DNA of 64,000 nucleotides. Origin: Siphonodentalium dalli (lineage: Eukaryota > Mollusca > Scaphopoda > Gadilida > Siphonodentaliidae). Positions 11,711 through 22,612 of this stretch are shown here, one piece after another (the stretch's first letter is position 1; every line of letters starts with the position of its first letter). The stretch covers positions 123,293,030 to 123,357,029 of the forward strand of contig CP136067.1 of the NCBI GenBank assembly GCA_032622095.1, in the 5' to 3' direction. The translations under genes and the position numbers were made by a program. The notes beneath the pieces were generated by a model. That model had not been told where the DNA came from, searched no databases, and saw nothing but the letters and a program-made list of their open reading frames with translations.

Positions 11711-12238
11711 GTAAAGGTCATATAGTCGTAATTATCAGGCTTTGCATTTTGTCTTGTCTAAGGCCCATTGTTGGGCATTAGTGGGGCCTTTTTATAATTC
11801 TCGTAAAATCCATACCCCCAGTATGGGGGAAGTCAAGTACAAAGAGATGAAAGTCGAATCAGTATGCAGAGAGTAAAAATGGAACCTTTAGCGGCCAAAA
11901 AAACCCCAATAAATTATTACTTCTTGTTTCCCCATCGCATGGGAGCATTTTACCAACTCAATAAATATCAGTTTTGGTATGTGTGGAAAGCTGAGATTTT
12001 TATAATGTAGGTAGCTTGCCAGTAATTTAAACTGAGATGTTGTTCCTGTAGAGTTCCCGTAGCATTTGCAGTTTTACCAAACAGCCTCATTTATTTCCCC
12101 TTAGCAGAAACCATTTTCAATAACCAGTAAGACTAATTTTATAAACATTTTCTCCTCGGCCAGCGTTTCCGTTGATTATTTCGGGCATTACGGTATTTGA
12201 CATGCCCTAGCGATGCTCTTGTTATTTTTATATAACAG

Positions 12239-12388
12239 GAGGCAATCGAGGAGGATTTCGTGGACGACCAGGCGGCCGAGGGACAAATGTTGGATTTAGA
12301 GGGCGAGGATCAAGAGGAATGTCAAATGGATTCGGAAGAGGAGGAGGAAACTATAACAATCGAGGCAACCGTGGATTCGGCAACCGAG
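12239..12388 (+). CDS. Caprin-like protein, RGG-box exon
   Basis: The exon follows ATATAACAG, completes a Gly codon, and encodes about 49 residues dominated by RGG/FRGRG repeats, including GNRGGFRGRPGGRG, GSRGMSNGFGRGGG and NYNNRGNRGFGNR. GSRGMSNG corresponds by eye to the GSRGARGLMNGYRG region of CAPRIN1. RGG boxes bind RNA and are arginine-methylation targets (family knowledge). The donor CGAG|GTCAGT leaves phase 1. The last 13 exonic bases and 26 intronic bases are duplicated immediately downstream, giving a second equally good donor 39 bp away that keeps frame and is open. An isoform with 13 extra residues (QSLKWCETLGNRG-type) is therefore possible. Confidence 0.85.
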
Positions 12389-12452
12389 GTCAGTCACTAA
12401 AGTGGTGTGAAACTCTCGGCAACCGAGGTCAGTCACTGAAGTGGTGTGAAAC
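12376..12452 (+). repeat. 39-bp tandem duplication spanning a caprin 5' splice site
   Basis: TCGGCAACCGAG|GTCAGTCACT recurs with the second donor at 12427|12428, exactly 39 bp after the first at 12388|12389. A third, partial intronic copy (GTCAGTCACTGAAGTGGTG) lies at about 12780, beyond an inserted foldback element. The 39 bp are a multiple of three and contain no stop in the exon frame. Confidence 0.9.
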
Positions 12453-12466
12453 AGTTATTGAAAATA

Positions 12467-12775
12467 AAGTCCCAAAAATAAGGTTTTAATCGAATTTATA
12501 AATTGGTATACTAATATAAGGAACTCAAGTTATGAAAGAATTACCAAATGGCCGCACAAACATATCCCAAATACAAAACACAAAATGCCCGGCATATGTC
12601 ACCTGTTTCCTATAAATAACATACTCAGTTACAACTCTAAAATCGTTCCGGATGCCATATTAACGGCATATATTGGATATGTTTGTGCGGCCATCTGGTA
12701 ATTCTTTCATAACTCGAGTTTCTTATATTAGTATACCAATTTATAAATTCGATTAAAACCTTATTTTTGGGACTT
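12467..12775. mobile_element. Foldback MITE with TA target duplication (family F)
   Basis: The ends are AAGTCCCAAAAATAAGG and its complement, with inverted arms of about 100 bp that continue through ATTGGTATACTAATATAAG. The element is flanked by TA on both sides. A TA duplication suggests a Tc1/mariner-type mobiliser (inference). It inserted between copies of the donor-containing duplication of the caprin exon. Confidence 0.85.
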
Positions 12776-12989
12776 TAGGGTCAGTCACTGAAGTGGTGTG
12801 AAACACTCTGTGGTGCTCAGATACTCACACCCAATAATCTTGTTCAGCATAGTTATTTTGATCAGTGCTTAACATTTCAAAATTTAACTTAACCTACACG
12901 GGCGTTATGGTTTGTTTTTAGTTCAACTTTGCTTTGTAAAGTTTGAGCTATTGCCATGGGTTGGCATCCGTCGACAATTTCCTTTAGCA

Positions 12990-13390
12990 CTGCCTACAGG
13001 TCACATATCTCATCCGATCATCACCAAACTTCATATGGATCTTCATGGTGACCTATAGATGGGAGTCATGAAAAACATGCCCACCAGCAGCCATCATGGG
13101 TTTCATATTTGAATTCAGCGTCACACCCTGCAGCTTGCATTTATTGGAGAATTGTTTTGAAAACTTGCAGGCATGTTTAGAATTACATATAGATGGGAGC
13201 TATCTATCAAATTTGATAATTTTTCGATGAAAAACATGGGCGCCGGCAGCTGTCTTGGAGTTTATTCTTTGCATGACTAAATCGTTTGGCACACCCTACA
13301 GACCACATCCCTCATCCGATCATCACCAAACTTCAAATGGATACACAGGGTGACCTTTAGATGGGAGCTATAACATTTTTACAATTTTGT
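12990..13390. repeat. Dispersed repeat with 'CCAGCAGCCATCNTGG' modules
   Basis: Modules such as CATCCGATCATCACCAAACT and GCCGGCAGCTGTCTTGG recur twice here at roughly 300-bp spacing. Related sequence in the opposite orientation lies at about 32970-33370. No coding capacity or termini were recognised. Confidence 0.6.
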
Positions 13391-13825
13391 TTATAAACAT
13401 AGCCGCCAGCAGCCATCTTGGATTTTACTTTATATATATCTCTTCATTTTGTTTATAAACATAGCTGCCAGCAGCCATCTTGGATTTTACTTTATATATA
13501 TCTCTTCATTTCGTTTATAAACATAGCCGCCAGCAGCCATCTTGGGTTTTACTTTATATATATCTCTTCATTTTATTTATAAACATAGCTGCCAGCAGCC
13601 ATCTTGGATTTTACTTTATATATATCTCTTCATTTCATTTATAAACATAGCCGCCAGCAGCCATCTTGGATTTTACTTTATATATATATCTTCATTTCGT
13701 TTATAAGCATAGCCGCCAGCAGCCATCTTGGATTTTACTTTATATATATATCTTCATTTCGTTTATAAACATAGCCACCAGCAGCCATCTTGGATGTTAC
13801 TTTATATATATATCTTCATTAATTA
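13389..13825 (+). repeat. Tandem array, about 62-bp unit, 7 copies
   Basis: The unit runs TTTATAAACATAGCCGCC, AGCAGCCATCTTGGATTTTA and CTTTATATATATCTCTTCAT, repeated about seven times with few substitutions (CCGCC/CTGCC alternation). It lies in the caprin intron and appears to have expanded from one module of the preceding dispersed repeat. Confidence 0.9.
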
Positions 13826-14411
13826 GACATTTAAACTTTCCACATTCCGCTCCATTGACTGTAATACATGAAATTGTCCCCCATCCAAGTTTAGCTAGTT
13901 TCATTGACACATTCATTATGAAATTTGTCATGTCACTTTCATTGATTAACTCATTTATCATTCACACAGAACCAAATTTTTGTGCCAAGTCCCCCTGGAG
14001 AATTGCAGCAACACTTTTGAATAAGTATCACATGAAATTGCTCTTAGGAAATTTTTGTGGTCAGCATTGTCTCCTAGCATCTCCTTCAAAGTGTATTTTA
14101 CAATACTACCAATAATTAGCACCTTCTAGATTTTCATTCAATGTTTAAATAATTGATGATGTCCCAGCATTATTTGTGCGAAATATCACCCAGGCTATAG
14201 TCTTCAAACTATTCATCTGTCAGCTGATGTCACTGTTGGCTTGATGCCAAAATTGTTAACACGAGCCAAGAATTGTTCGAACTATCACCCAGGCTGATGT
14301 CACGGTTGGCTTCATGCCAGAATTGTCTAGAATTGTTCGAACTATCGCCCGGGGTATAGTCTTTCAACAATTGATACGTTTGCTGGCTCGAGGCGAGAAT
14401 TTTTTCATATA

Positions 14412-14624
14412 CAGTAATGCCCTAAATAATTGATTCCTTGACCACAGAAGAATTATGGGTAACTTTTCAGGATTTAGTCAGAAATATGGCCTGTTGCCAT
14501 TCATCGGAAAGCTCTCACTGAGAGCTTTCCGATGAATGGCAACAATCCATATTTCCGACTAAATCCTAAAAAGTTACCCATAATTCTGGTGTGGTTAAGG
14601 AGGCGATTATTTAGGGCAATACTG
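14412..14624. mobile_element. Family B foldback MITE (copy B1)
   Basis: Termini are CAGTAATGCCCTAAATAAT and its complement, flanked by TA. The near-palindromic body contains GGATTTAGTCGGAAATATGG and a central GAAAGCTCTCACTGAGAGCT hairpin tip. Orphan TA-duplicating elements of this kind are usually mobilised by Tc1/mariner transposases (inference). Confidence 0.9.
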
Positions 14625-14768
14625 TATATAAAACACATATTGACTCCCTTGGTGGTGGAATAGCGACAACTATTTCCCTTGATGGTGTTATCTGAACAGT
14701 CTTCAGTTCAACAAGCAGGACTACTGACCTCGGCCTGCTGCCTCAGTCGGTAGTCCTCCTTGCTACTC

Positions 14769-15244
14769 AAGGCTCAAAATAATTATTTTTTTTACTGACG
14801 GTCAAAATGACAGGCACCAAATGGATGGTATTGGTCATTTCAAAATGGTGCCTTTCAAAATTCAGATGTACTGTATTTAAATTTTTAATCGACTTATTAT
14901 TCGTCAATGATGCTCACATTTCAGTGAGCGTCCAATCGCCACCCAGGATAAACCCATGTTATTATTGTTTTCAAAAGTTCAAAAACTTTACGTTGATTAA
15001 TAAATACACATGCAATTCACAAACAACATAATTATATTCACTCTGAATTGATTTAAAATTAAAAAAGAACTAATTTTTAATTTCAATGTCAGATTTGGCC
15101 AGTAGTGCTTCCTTGGATGTACTCCCAACAGATCAGATTGTTTAAAAATTTGGATTGGAAGTCCGACAGATACAGAAGTGCACTGGACATAAGCTGTTTT
15201 TCATCGGACAATGACCGTGACCGGCCACTTATTTTGAGCCTTAT
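14769..15244. mobile_element. Family L inverted-repeat element (copy L1)
   Basis: The ends are AAGGCTCAAAATAA and TTATTTTGAGCCTTAT, flanked by an 8-bp duplication TGCTACTC. Inside, TGACAGGCACCAAATGGAT and TTGGACAATGACCGTGACC-like segments match copy L2 at 29.2 kb. This copy carries about 200 bp of extra internal sequence (roughly 14850-15060). The 8-bp duplication points to a hAT-type mobiliser (inference). Confidence 0.8.
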
Positions 15245-15381
15245 TGCTACTCAAAAGAGACCTCCTTGGGGAAAATAGTTCTTGTTATTCCGCCACAAGA
15301 CAGGCCATAGGTGTATACTATTCCAATGTATCCATCGAGTAATGAACAGTCTTTATCAATCTTTGGTCTTCCATCTCACAG

Positions 15382-15501
15382 GAGGTTACCAGAACTACAA
15401 TCGGAATGATAACTATCGAGGAGGGGATAACAACTATCAATCGTACAACAACTCAAATGGCTACAGTGGTGAAGGTGGACGTGGATTCAAAAACCGAGGA
15501 G
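15382..15501 (+). CDS. Caprin-like protein, YN/G-rich exon
   Basis: The exon follows CATCTCACAG in phase 1. It encodes GGYQNYNRNDNYRGGDNNYQ, then SYNNSNGYSGEGG and RGFKNRGG, a Tyr/Asn/Gly-rich stretch. It corresponds in position to the NGFRGGYDGYRPSF...GYQRDGYQQNFKRG region of vertebrate CAPRIN1. The donor GGAG|GTTAGG leaves phase 1, matching the last exon. Low sequence complexity limits alignment, so assignment depends on the phase match and on the clear neighbours. The region is probably disordered and assembly-prone. Confidence 0.8.
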
Positions 15502-15576
15502 GTTAGGCTCTAATATATTTTCATCTAAAGGGTATCAAGTAATTTGTGAAGATGGGCATGTGCAATAGAACAATTA

Positions 15577-17496
15577 CAGTAATGCCCTAAATAATTGACT
15601 CCTTAACCACAGCAGAATTTTGGGTAATTTTTCAGCATTTTGTCAGAAATATGGCGTGTTGCCATTCATCTGAAAGCTCTCAGTGAGAGCTTTCCGATGA
15701 ATGGCAACAAGCCATACAGTCAATTTCGCTTTATTACATAGCGTCGGTGCATGGCTTTTCTCATGCAATTAACCGAATATGCATAAAGCCGAAATCACCC
15801 CATCACCCCATTTTAGGTTTTTAGATTTTTAGTTTGTACCGCAGTACGACGAAATAGTGAAATTAGTCTGTCACTCTCTATCAATTTCAAATTTCATCTC
15901 ACACCTTGTTGTAAATTACTATTATGTCAATAAACTGATTTATTAACATCTTTATTTGTTGTAATAAAATGATTACATACCATTACATTATATATCACAC
16001 ACACAAAAACATTAAGAAAAAAAACATTTCATTCATGTGTATTAATTTCTCCCATCCCATAATTTCTACTGCCTACCTATTTATATAGACATTACGACAT
16101 TTTATTCCCAGGCCACACCAAACACATTCCTTGTTATTTCCATTACAGAATGGATTTATATTGAGTACGTTATTGTGTTTAATACTTTATTTTAATTTAA
16201 ACGAACATGATAAAAACAGACAAAGCAAATGATAAACAACAATAACAACATTAATAATATACAGAATTACGGAATCCAGTCGACGAATTCTGTGATCGCG
16301 CACTGTCACCGCTTCTTACTAATGATTCTCTGGAATCGTTTCTGGAGATAGTAGATATCATTCCAATCCATATTATCGTCGTCGTTGTTGTTCTCTTGAT
16401 AAAACCGAGAGTAAATCATAGTGAACCATTCTTACACTAATGAGTTGAAATCATTGAATAAACACGGCACCGTGTGTGTCGGGTGAGAAACAAAGACAGT
16501 GTTGTTTTAGCCTTTGTGTCTAACTTGGGTGATGTCAACCAGCTGTTCAGTTAATGAGAAGCCATTACTATGTAAACATGTTTCTATTCATTAAATTATT
16601 GTTAGCTCAGAAACAAAGAGACTATTGTGTTGGCCTTTTTTGTTTGTTTAGTTGGCGATCTAGACACTTTGTTGATAGAATTCCCAGAATCGTCCTTTCA
16701 CATTCAATATGATTTTCAGAATTGGAACTGCAAGTGTTTACAAATGTTTTTATTTTTATGAAGCAGACACAACTCAACAATCAAATAAATATACAAACTT
16801 TAATAAATCATACAACTCACAAAGAAATAAGGAAACATACAGGAAATGTTTGTCAACAGAAGCATGTTAGACGAAATAGAAAAGCAGGTGTGTTTAGTCG
16901 GCCTCCTTGACACTTTGTTGGTGGAATTCCCCGGAATCTTCCTTTCACTTTGAATTCTCAGAATTGCAACTGGAACTTCAGGTGTTTACAAACGTTTACA
17001 AAGTCAACAATCAAACAAATAAATATACAAATTTTAATAAATTATGCAATTCACAAAGAAATATGGAAACCATACAGGAAATGTGAATAGAAGCATGTTA
17101 GAAGATAAATTGAAATTGAAAATTGCCTTCCGATTGGTCGTCGTCAACAATTTTGTATTAACTATCCCATAAAATACGTATTTCAAACTAACTTTTATTT
17201 TAAATTGCTATAAATTTGACACCAAAAGGAGAATTTTAACCCCGTATCAGCAACATTTTTGGTGATTTTCTTATGCATAAAAATGGATTACAGTGTGACC
17301 CTTATGCATATAAACGATTAAAAAATAGTCTTTTTATGAGAAAATGGTTTGGTACATGCATATTTTATGCAAATAACCGAATTATGTATTTAAACGATAT
17401 GCAATTAACTGAAATTGACTGTATTTCTGACTAAATCCTGAAAAGTTACCCATAATTCTTCTGTGGTTAAGGAGTCTATTATTTAGGGCATTACTG
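15577..17496. mobile_element. Family B MITE (copy B2) split by a nested pogo-like element
   Basis: The left part (15577-15714) and right part (17424-17496) make one family B copy, flanked by TA. Its internal GCCATATTTC was the target of the nested element at 15717-17421. A flanking stretch TAATTTGTGAAGATGGGCAT occurs on both sides of the whole composite. Confidence 0.9.
15717..17421. mobile_element. Pogo/Tigger-like non-autonomous element nested in copy B2
   Basis: It begins CAGTCAATTTCGCTTTATTA and ends with CAGTTAATTGCATA-type sequence followed by GAAATTGACTG, with TA on both sides. The CAG...TTCG...TTGCAT terminal layout resembles pogo/Tigger inverted repeats (family knowledge, by eye). 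About 1705 bp with no transposase-like open frame. Two diverged direct copies of a roughly 240-bp block (from about 16673 and 16915) lie inside. Confidence 0.75.
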
Positions 17497-17949
17497 TAAT
17501 TTGTGAAGATGGGCATGGGCAATAGAGCAATCTTGCAAAGGTCTCTCAAGTTAACATGTCTCTTATGTGTATTTGACTCATCTGCTCTATAGTGCCTAAA
17601 AGTAGTACAGGTCTGAATTATGGTACAGGGTGGAAAATATAATTTTTTTTAATAACAGTACAGATCGGAATAATAGTATAGGTTGTACCGGTACATCAAT
17701 ATAAAAGTATCAGATATCCGCGATACTAGTACGTAGTTTCTTGTAAATGTTAAGAGATTGACACTAGTGAATATAAAGATAAATATGTTCTCATTAAATG
17801 CAGTATATACTTCTATTTCTTTGCAGTTCATACTGAAATTGAATAATCAAAGAATTAGGCAGGTTCACGTATTGGATAGGACATGGCAAAAATTAATAAA
17901 CATACAGGGCCAAATAAGGGTTGTACAGATGCAAATTTCAGGAACAAAA

Positions 17950-18236
17950 TCAACGTACATGTACGACTATTAGGCACTCGAGAGCAACGTACATGTACGA
18001 CTATTCGGCACTCGAGAGCAACGTACATGTACGACTATTAGGCACTCGAGAGTAGCAACGTACATGTACGACTATTAGGCACTCGAGAGCAACGTACATG
18101 TACGACTATTAGGCACTCGAGAGTAGCAACGTACATGTACGACTATTAGGCACTCGAGAGCAACGTACATGTACGACTATTAGGCACTCGAGAGTAGCAA
18201 CGTACATGTACGACTATTAGGCACTCGAGAGTAGCT
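17950..18236 (+). repeat. 34/37-bp tandem array with internal palindromes, 8 copies
   Basis: Each unit holds CGTACATGTACG (a 12-bp palindrome) and CTCGAG. Units differ by an optional TAG, alternating mostly 34 and 37 bp as a higher-order 71-bp dimer. Copies are almost identical, which suggests recent homogenisation. It lies in the last caprin intron. Confidence 0.95.
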
Positions 18237-18345
18237 AACTCTTGCACTGCATTTTAGTTAACAATGAACTCTATCTTCTGTTAGGCCAAAAAAAAAAGTG
18301 TTTTGATTCTCAGGCATCGCCGCATCGAAAAAAATGGCCTGTGTT

Positions 18346-18598
18346 CAAGCCTTGAAATAGTGTGCCTGTCATTTGCAGAATGAGGTCCCCAGAGGGTGAA
18401 TTAGTGATGCTACCCCGCATAGCGGGCTAGCATTACCAAATTCACCCTCTGGGGACCTCATTCTGCTTACACCTCAGCAGAATGAGGTTCCCAGAGGGTG
18501 AATTTGGTGATGCTAGCCCGCTATGCGGGGTAGAATCACTAAATTCACCCTCTGGGAACCTCATTCTGTAAATGACAGACACCCTATTTCAAGGCTTG
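18346..18598. mobile_element. Family A dimer (copy A5)
   Basis: Termini CAAGCCTTGAAATAG and CTATTTCAAGGCTTG flank two head-to-head hairpins, each built on CCAGAGGGTGAATTTAGTGA. Flanks CCTGTGTT and CCCGTGTT form an 8-bp duplication with one mismatch. Confidence 0.95.
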
Positions 18599-19522
18599 CC
18601 CGTGTTAGACCATTTTATTTCAATTTTGGATTTAAAATTTTCACTGTAGTTGCAAACATTAACACGAAAATAGGAAACTGTGACACTGAAATTAGTTATG
18701 TTTCAAATATCGAGTAGGAGCTAAATACAACAGTGTATACAACAAAAGGCCATAGGCAACGATAATTATCAGACATATCGTCACCACAGGTTGTCCAATC
18801 CCCCAAGTTTATATAAATGTGTTGAAATATTTGGATAAAAGATCTGCAGGAAGTTGGATATTTGACATTTGCGACCTTTGCACAGTAAGAATGTACCCTG
18901 CAAGATAGTTTTCTCCCTTGCTACACTATTGCGATAGAAGATACGCAACAAACTGGTGCACACTAGTGTTTGACAAGCGGTGTATTTTGGCCATGCTTAT
19001 GATGGTTATTTGAAGTTTTATTGCCTTATTATTCATTGCGGTATATATATTCTCTAATTAGTCAGCGTAATAAGTGAATGAAGACTTTCTATGATAGTTT
19101 GGAAGATCACTTTATCTTTTCTTTTGGACTGTATTACTATATTTTTATACGAATCAAATATGTTGTTCTGCATGTTTACAAATTATCGTGCTGATATTAA
19201 AATCATATCAATATATATATCATTCTAGGTAATCCCTATATGATGTACTACCGGGTAGTACAATGTCATAATTTGTCATTCTTAATATCAGATTAAATTA
19301 GTTTATATCAATTAAAAAGTTCTCCCTACTTTTCTGAACTTTGGAATGTATAATAAATAACCTATGTTTACTGCCTGTGGGCAGAAAAAAATAAAACCAT
19401 CGCTCCCGCATTGATTTTCCAAAAAAATTGCCTGAGAATCAAATATCTTTTTTGTTTGGCCTTAAAAACATGTTGGTTATGATAAATTCAGGTGGTCAAT
19501 TATTTGAAAACACTAATTTAGT
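18599..19522. other. Caprin intron sequence, no recognised feature
   Basis: AT-rich intronic sequence. I see no exon, repeat family member or tandem array here. Confidence 0.6.
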
Positions 19523-19526
19523 TTAA

Positions 19527-19909
19527 CCCTTTACCCAACAGAACGGCCCTGTGCCAATGCATTCTCTTATATATGCGAGTCGACCATAGGTCGCCTCGCA
19601 TATATAAGAGAATGCATTGGCTTGAGACATTAAAAATTATAAAATTGTTAAAGAATGTAAGAAAAAATGGTAAAAAGTGTCAAGTGTTAGGCCAATGCAT
19701 TCTCTTATATATGCAAGGCGACCTATGGTCGACTCGAATATATAAGAGAATGCATTGGCACAGGGCATAACTGTAACCATCACAATGTGGTCAATGAGCC
19801 GGTTCCAATGATATCCATATTACTATGGTTCTATTGAGACAGACCGAAGATATTTTAGGCTGTTGAAGCTTTATTTGGCCGGTTTTTGGCTGTTTTGTTG
19901 GGTAAAGGG
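19527..19909. mobile_element. Family C TTAA element, long subtype (copy C1)
   Basis: Ends CCCTTTACCCAACA and TGTTGGGTAAAGGG sit directly inside TTAA on both sides, the signature of piggyBac-type insertion (inference from target site). It contains two hairpins built on TGCATTCTCTTATATATGCG separated by an AT-rich spacer. Confidence 0.9.
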
Positions 19910-20043
19910 TTAACGTGGTAGGTATGTTATTGTTGATCATATAGACCGATTGGTTTAGTATCATTACAGCCCGACTCAAAATGTGTCTTGATAGATCTTT
20001 GACATGTGATTGTTGTCTTGATCGCTGTATTTTGATTTTGTAG

Positions 20044-20105
20044 GTCCAAGGGGTTCCAGCAGAGGGGGAGCTGAACGAGGCACCTACAGCCGGCCTCAGC
20101 AGTAA
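20044..20105 (+). CDS. Caprin-like protein, last coding exon and stop
   Basis: After TTTTGTAG the exon completes a Gly codon, reads PRGSSRGGAERGTYSRPQQ, and stops at TAA (20103-20105). This matches the position and character of the vertebrate CAPRIN1 C terminus (SGPRGAPRGRGGPPRPNRG-type, ending in Q-rich sequence). Together the five exons give about 280 C-terminal residues. The N-terminal coiled-coil homology region and the G3BP-binding motif are not in the window. A 3'UTR loaded with foldback elements follows. Confidence 0.85.
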
Positions 20106-20218
20106 ATCCTTCGAGACGGAGTAGACAGTATTTTGTGAGCGAATGGCTGGGTGAATGACCCATAGATTTATGCTAATACGGGCATATTTTAAATGGACAT
20201 TTTACCGCAGCACACATG

Positions 20219-20629
20219 CAAGCCTGTATTCAGTGTCTGTCATTTGCAGAATGAGGTCCCCAGAGGGTGAATTTAGTGATGCTATCACGCATAGTGCGCT
20301 ATCATCTCCAAATTCACCCTCTGGTGACCTCATTCTGCTTAGGCCTCATTTTCTAGAAAATATATTTAGTCCCAAATTAACATTGTTTTTAGTTACTTTT
20401 CCCTCCTGGAAAGTTTCTATATCCCCTAATTTGCCGAATATAAATTGCATAATCGAGGTGACTAATGGGTGTACACCCCCAACTTCAACTGGTAAACTGG
20501 TAAAAAAGCAGAATGAGGTCCCCAGAGGGTGAATTTAGTGTGGCTAGCCCACAATGTGGGATAGCATCACTAAATTCACCCTCTGGGTTCCTTATTCTGC
20601 AAATGACAGACACACTGAACTCAGGCTTG
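20219..20629. mobile_element. Family A, long subtype, in the caprin 3'UTR (copy A6)
   Basis: Termini CAAGCCTGTATTCAGTG and CACTGAACTCAGGCTTG flank two hairpins and a roughly 170-bp spacer. 8-bp flanks are CACACATG and CACACACG. Confidence 0.9.
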
Positions 20630-20657
20630 CACACACGCCTTCTACTCGGGAGAGTAG

Positions 20658-20911
20658 CAAGCCTTGAAATAGTGTGCCTGTCATTTGCAGAATGAGGTCC
20701 CCAGAGGGTGAATTTAGTGATGCTACCCTGCATAGCGGGCTAGCATCACCAAATTCACCCTCTGGGAACCTCATTCTGCTGAATTGTAAGCAGAATGAGG
20801 TCCCCAGAGGGTGAATTTGGTGATGCTAGCCCACTATGCGGGGTAGCATCACTAAATTCACCCTCTGGGGACCTCATTCTGCAAATGACAGACACCCTAT
20901 TTCAAGGCTTG
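20658..20911. mobile_element. Family A dimer in the caprin 3'UTR (copy A7)
   Basis: Canonical dimer with termini CAAGCCTTGAAATAG and CTATTTCAAGGCTTG. It has a perfect 8-bp duplication GAGAGTAG (20650-20657 and 20912-20919). Confidence 0.95.
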
Positions 20912-21217
20912 GAGAGTAGTTTGGCTCTTTCAACAGCAAACAACCTGAAACAACTATCGTGGATTGTGGACGATAAATTGATCCCAGACGTAAAAATCTT
21001 CATCAAAATCACTCATTTTCATAACTGACATTGGTTTGGTCTGTTTCCTCATGCTTCCCAAGCTCCCATGTTGTTGTTGTGTTCGAGAAGGTCTGTATGC
21101 TAACTTTTTTGCGATGATGCGATTTCAATTAGGCTGATGCAGTGGTAGTCTTGAAGTTTATTACAGAAAACTACATCCATTTACCATAAGTTATTAAAAG
21201 TCAACTTGCAGCATTAA

Positions 21218-21471
21218 CCCTTTCTTGATGGGAGCTGCGCTGGTGCAGCATTAAAGAACCTGTACCAGTGCATTCTCTTATATATGCAAGTCTCCAATAG
21301 GGAGCCTCGCATATATAAGAAAAGCACTGGCTTACATCAACAATGTAAGTATTGTTAGGCCAATGCATTCTCTTATATATGCGAGGCGCCCTATGGGTGA
21401 CTCGCATATATAAGAGAATGCATTGGAACAGGGCTTTCGCAATAAATCAGGACGTTCCAGTCATGAAAGGG
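21218..21471. mobile_element. Family C TTAA element in the caprin 3'UTR (copy C4)
   Basis: Flanked by TTAA. The left end CCCTTTCTTGATGGGAGCTG is a different terminal subtype from C1. It contains two hairpins built on TGCATTCTCTTATATATGC. Confidence 0.85.
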
Positions 21472-21924
21472 TTAAAAATTGCAACAAATGCCACCAACAA
21501 TTTACCAGGGTCACTGAAAATTGACCTCGCTTGAGGACTCTTTTTGCTTTAATATTTGGTATACTGGTACCAGTGTTAACATAAAAACATTTCAGTTACT
21601 TTCAAATTGAATATGAATTGATCATAACATGTTTTGGTTTGAGATTTAGTAAACTCTGTACACAGTTAACATGTAAAGCCTACATTGTGGTGTGTGTATA
21701 GTCAGTATACAGATACTATTTATTTGGCATGCATAGCATTGCCAGTTAGATGTGTCCCTTTTATTATCACACAGATAGATTATGTGTTATCCTTGATATG
21801 GTCCCATGATAGCTTTATACAGACTCTTGTAAATTGCCGCAGCCTTTTGGAATAAAAGTTTACGAAAACTGCCCCATCAGTTCTAGTTGGTCTTCTCTCC
21901 TTGTATGCAGTTATTTAATCCTTT

Positions 21925-22080
21925 TTATTCTAAATACTCATTGGTGAGTAGTTCTCTTATTAACCCTTTTTATACTAAATACTCATTGACAAGTAGGTCC
22001 CTCAGGAAATGTTCACATAATAAGTTCAACAAAATGACCAAATAATTATCTGAACATTTCCCCACCAATGAATAGGAATC
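21925..22080. repeat. Family N short foldback (copy 1)
   Basis: TACTCATTGACAAGTAG, then GGAAATGTTC, AAGTTCAACAAA and the inverted ATTATCTGAACATTTCC. Related copies lie at about 29925-30045 and 40018-40112. Confidence 0.6.
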
Positions 22081-22245
22081 CTTCTGCCAATTTCATCTTT
22101 TCATCTGTCTGCTGTCTACTTCCCCCCCCCCCCCCAAACACCCCTCCAAATTAATAATAGATAATTCCAATATATACTGTTATAGCTGGGTGGGAAAATC
22201 CATTTAGTTTAAACTGGGTTAAAACAAACTGAAATTTATTTCCGA

Positions 22246-22612
22246 ATACCCTGTGCCAATGCATTCTTTTATATATGCGAGTCACCCATAGGGAGCCTCT
22301 CATATATAAGAGAATACATTGGCCTAACAATATTTACCTTGACCGTGTAAGCCAGTACATTCTCTTATATATGCAAGGCTCCCTATGGGAGATACGCATA
22401 AATAAGAGAATGCGTTGGCCTAACAATATTGACCTTGTAAGCCAGTGTATTCTCCCTATGGGCGACTCGCATATATAAGAGAATGCATTGGCCTAACAAT
22501 ATTGACCTTGTAGGCCAGTGTATTCTCCCTATGGGAGACTCGCATATATAAGAGAATGTACTGGCACAGGATATTTAGTGCTGCACCAGTGCAGCTTCCA
22601 TCATAAAAGGCT
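22246..22612. mobile_element. Family C array-like copy (C5)
   Basis: Three to four tandem hairpin half-units with TATATAAGAGAATGCATTGG and CCTTGTAAGCCAGT. The ends have decayed and no clear TTAA pair remains. Confidence 0.75.

Larger units (their letters stand above)
20106..21870 (+). other. Caprin 3'UTR with polyadenylation signal
   Basis: From the stop codon to an AATAAA at 21851-21856, followed by a GT-rich stretch (TTCTAGTTGGTCTTCTCTCC). Transposons A6, A7 and C4 occupy about half of it. Another AATAAA at about 21441 lies inside C4. The transcript end is inferred, not observed. Confidence 0.6.

Noticed and set aside
13666-14115. 149-codon plus-strand frame
   Set aside because: It starts in the 62-bp tandem array and continues into AT-rich intron without any motif or codon signal.
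17950-18236. Direct repeats resembling a CRISPR array
   Set aside because: There are no unique spacers: units are contiguous and identical, and the host is an animal genome.
19927-20163. Minus-strand frame over the last caprin exon
   Set aside because: The plus strand has the conserved, phase-matched exon; the opposite frame is a shadow.
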